Source: an uncultured SAR86 cluster bacterium (GTDB taxonomy: Bacteria > Pseudomonadota > Gammaproteobacteria > Magnimaribacterales > TMED112). From it: DNA of 64,000 nt. A program made the translations under genes and the position numbers. The first letter of the stretch is position 1; the number at the start of each line of letters is the position of its first letter. Below are positions 62,921 to 64,000 of the stretch, in pieces. The notes beneath the pieces were generated by a model, which was not told where the DNA came from, made no database searches, and saw only the letters and a list, made by a program, of their open reading frames with translations. The stretch spans positions 31,164-95,163 of the forward strand of contig CACIDC010000003.1 of the NCBI GenBank assembly GCA_902585315.1, in the 5' to 3' direction.

Positions 62921-64000
62921 TCAATTAGCTCTTGATAGTTCTTTTTTTAATCGATATCTGAATGAAAAATCATCAACAGTGATCGTGTGTCTGGCAGTCT
63001 TTACTTGTCTAACATCTGGATTATCTAGTTCATTTTGAATTAAATCTTCAAGTGATCCCTTTGGTTGCCATTTACCATTTAAATGTTTTGCCGCTAATTT
63101 AGATTGCAATTCTGCTCCCGGCCAAATGCAGCCAAGCGGTTGAAATAGACCAATGAAGTAAAGGTTTTTAATATCAGCTGGCAACATTCTATGCAAAAGA
63201 TTAACAGGCCCTTCTTCAAAATTAATAAACTCTTTATCAAAGAAATTATGTTTAATTTTATAGCCTGTGCATGCTATGACGGCATCAAATTTTTCATGTG
63301 TGCCATCCTGAAAATAAACAGTTTTCCCATCAAATCTTTCAATGTCACACTTTGGTTTTACCTTTCCATGTCTGACAGCATTATACAAATCTGAATTAAC
63401 TGTAGGATGTGTCGCTAAAATATGATTTGTTACTTTCGGCAACCCTATATCTTCATTTTTTCCTTGGATTAATTCAAGCATAAATTTCATGAATGGCAGT
63501 CTTAAAAATCTAGGTATCCATCTAGCTTTCAAAGCGAATATGTCGCTCGTTAAACCAAACATAAACTTAGGTATGAGATAGTACCCTCTACGCCAACTTA
63601 GTGCTGTTGTTTTTGAAATTCGAGCAGTCTCAACAGCAACATCACAAGCAGAATTTCCTCCACCAATAACTAAAACTTTTTTGTCTGCAAAAGGTGCAGC
63701 CTTTTTATATTCGTGAGAATGTAGATACTCGCCTGAAAATTTTCCTGGGTAGTTAGGATATCTAGGTTCATGGTGATGACCGTTGCAAACAACCAAGGCA
63801 TCAAATTCTTCTTCTAACACCTGAGTATCGTTTAATTCTCTCCATTTAACTTTCCATTTATGACTGTTATCTTGTGAGCAATGCACAACCTCAGTATTAA
63901 ATTTAATATTTTTATCTAGGTCAAAATGATCAGTATATGCCTGAAAATATTCAAGTAATTCCTTGTGTGACGGATAATCAGCTGCATTTTCAGGCAAAGG
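62921..64000 (-). CDS. Flavin-containing monooxygenase, C-terminal part (cut by window end)
   Basis: The frame is open to the last base of the window, so the N terminus with the FAD loop is missing. Visible: LPENAADYPSHKELLEYF, VVCNGHHHEPRYP (the FMO FxGxxxHxxxY-like region), the NADPH loop VLVIGGGNSACDVAVE, and FDAVIACTGYK. These are typical of class B flavin monooxygenases that oxygenate N or S atoms or act in Baeyer-Villiger reactions. The substrate cannot be assigned. Confidence 0.88.
   Translation of the reverse strand, partial: PLPENAADYPSHKELLEYFQAYTDHFDLDKNIKFNTEVVHCSQDNSHKWKVKWRELNDTQVLEEEFDALVVCNGHHHEPRYPNYPGKFSGEYLHSHEYKKAAPFADKKVLVIGGGNSACDVAVETARISKTTALSWRRGYYLIPKFMFGLTSDIFALKARWIPRFLRLPFMKFMLELIQGKNEDIGLPKVTNHILATHPTVNSDLYNAVRHGKVKPKCDIERFDGKTVYFQDGTHEKFDAVIACTGYKIKHNFFDKEFINFEEGPVNLLHRMLPADIKNLYFIGLFQPLGCIWPGAELQSKLAAKHLNGKWQPKGSLEDLIQNELDNPDVRQVKTARHTITVDDFSFRYRLKKELSRAN

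Noticed and set aside
1..64000. tRNA, rRNA, CRISPR, prophage, transposase or defence-system genes
   Set aside because: I looked in every gap on both strands and among all longer frames and found none that I could support.

Overview
The window is AT-rich, densely packed DNA from a free-living, probably marine gammaproteobacterium. The gammaproteobacterial character comes from the rpmF-fab-acpP-mltG-tmk-holB order, ClpA/ClpS, CsiV, NfuA, NADP-type isocitrate dehydrogenase, malate synthase A, and a complete Na+-NQR with ApbE and NqrM. The short intergenic gaps, many 1-20 nt gene overlaps, sodium-pumping respiration and lack of mobile elements resemble streamlined surface-ocean lineages such as SAR86. 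That placement is inferred from style and gene content, not from a marker phylogeny. I saw no rRNA, tRNA, CRISPR array, phage or insertion sequence, and no gene-free stretch longer than about 300 bases.

Layout. 1-5110: end of a DUF805 gene, YbjQ, then rpmF-fabD-fabG-acpP-mltG-tmk-holB (the usual plsX, fabH, fabF and pabC are absent). 5094-6620: secreted amidase. 6660-14691: a nitrogen island with amtB and a TorF-type porin on the minus strand and gltBD on the plus strand. Between them lies a leader holding a glutamine riboswitch (glnA motif) preceded by three abutting repeats, each able to fold as an H-type pseudoknot. 14705-19163: M14 peptidase and small genes. 19235-28660: infA, clpA/clpS, icd, and mnmA-purB-aceB-aceA with the glyoxylate bypass. 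28727-31232: an unknown secreted protein and an FG-GAP lipoprotein. 31239-41689: one uninterrupted minus-strand run of two acyl-CoA dehydrogenases, GAPDH, nqrABCDEF, apbE and a 52-codon nqrM. 41774-48760: csiV, nfuA, etfBA, ETF-quinone oxidoreductase and a DUF885 peptidase-like protein. 48757-58570: an envelope operon hemH-ALDH-lolC/F-lolD-msbA::lpxK-kdsB-murB-lysE-DUF1285 that contains an in-frame MsbA-LpxK fusion. 58635-64000: trpS, DUF349, a sterol-desaturase-family enzyme, sixA and a truncated flavin monooxygenase.

How the genes work together. Ammonium enters through AmtB, probably after crossing the outer membrane by the TorF porin, and GltBD turns glutamine and 2-oxoglutarate into glutamate. 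The aptamer would let glutamine itself tune the uptake genes. Acyl-CoA dehydrogenases pass electrons through EtfAB and ETF-QO to quinone, and acetyl-CoA from the same oxidation can feed the glyoxylate bypass (AceA, AceB) that competes with Icd. NADH is oxidised by Na+-NQR. The envelope operon joins Kdo activation, lipid A 4'-phosphorylation and flipping, lipoprotein release and peptidoglycan precursor synthesis.

The strongest candidates for something undescribed are the triple pseudoknot array at 8716-8790 and the MsbA-LpxK fusion.
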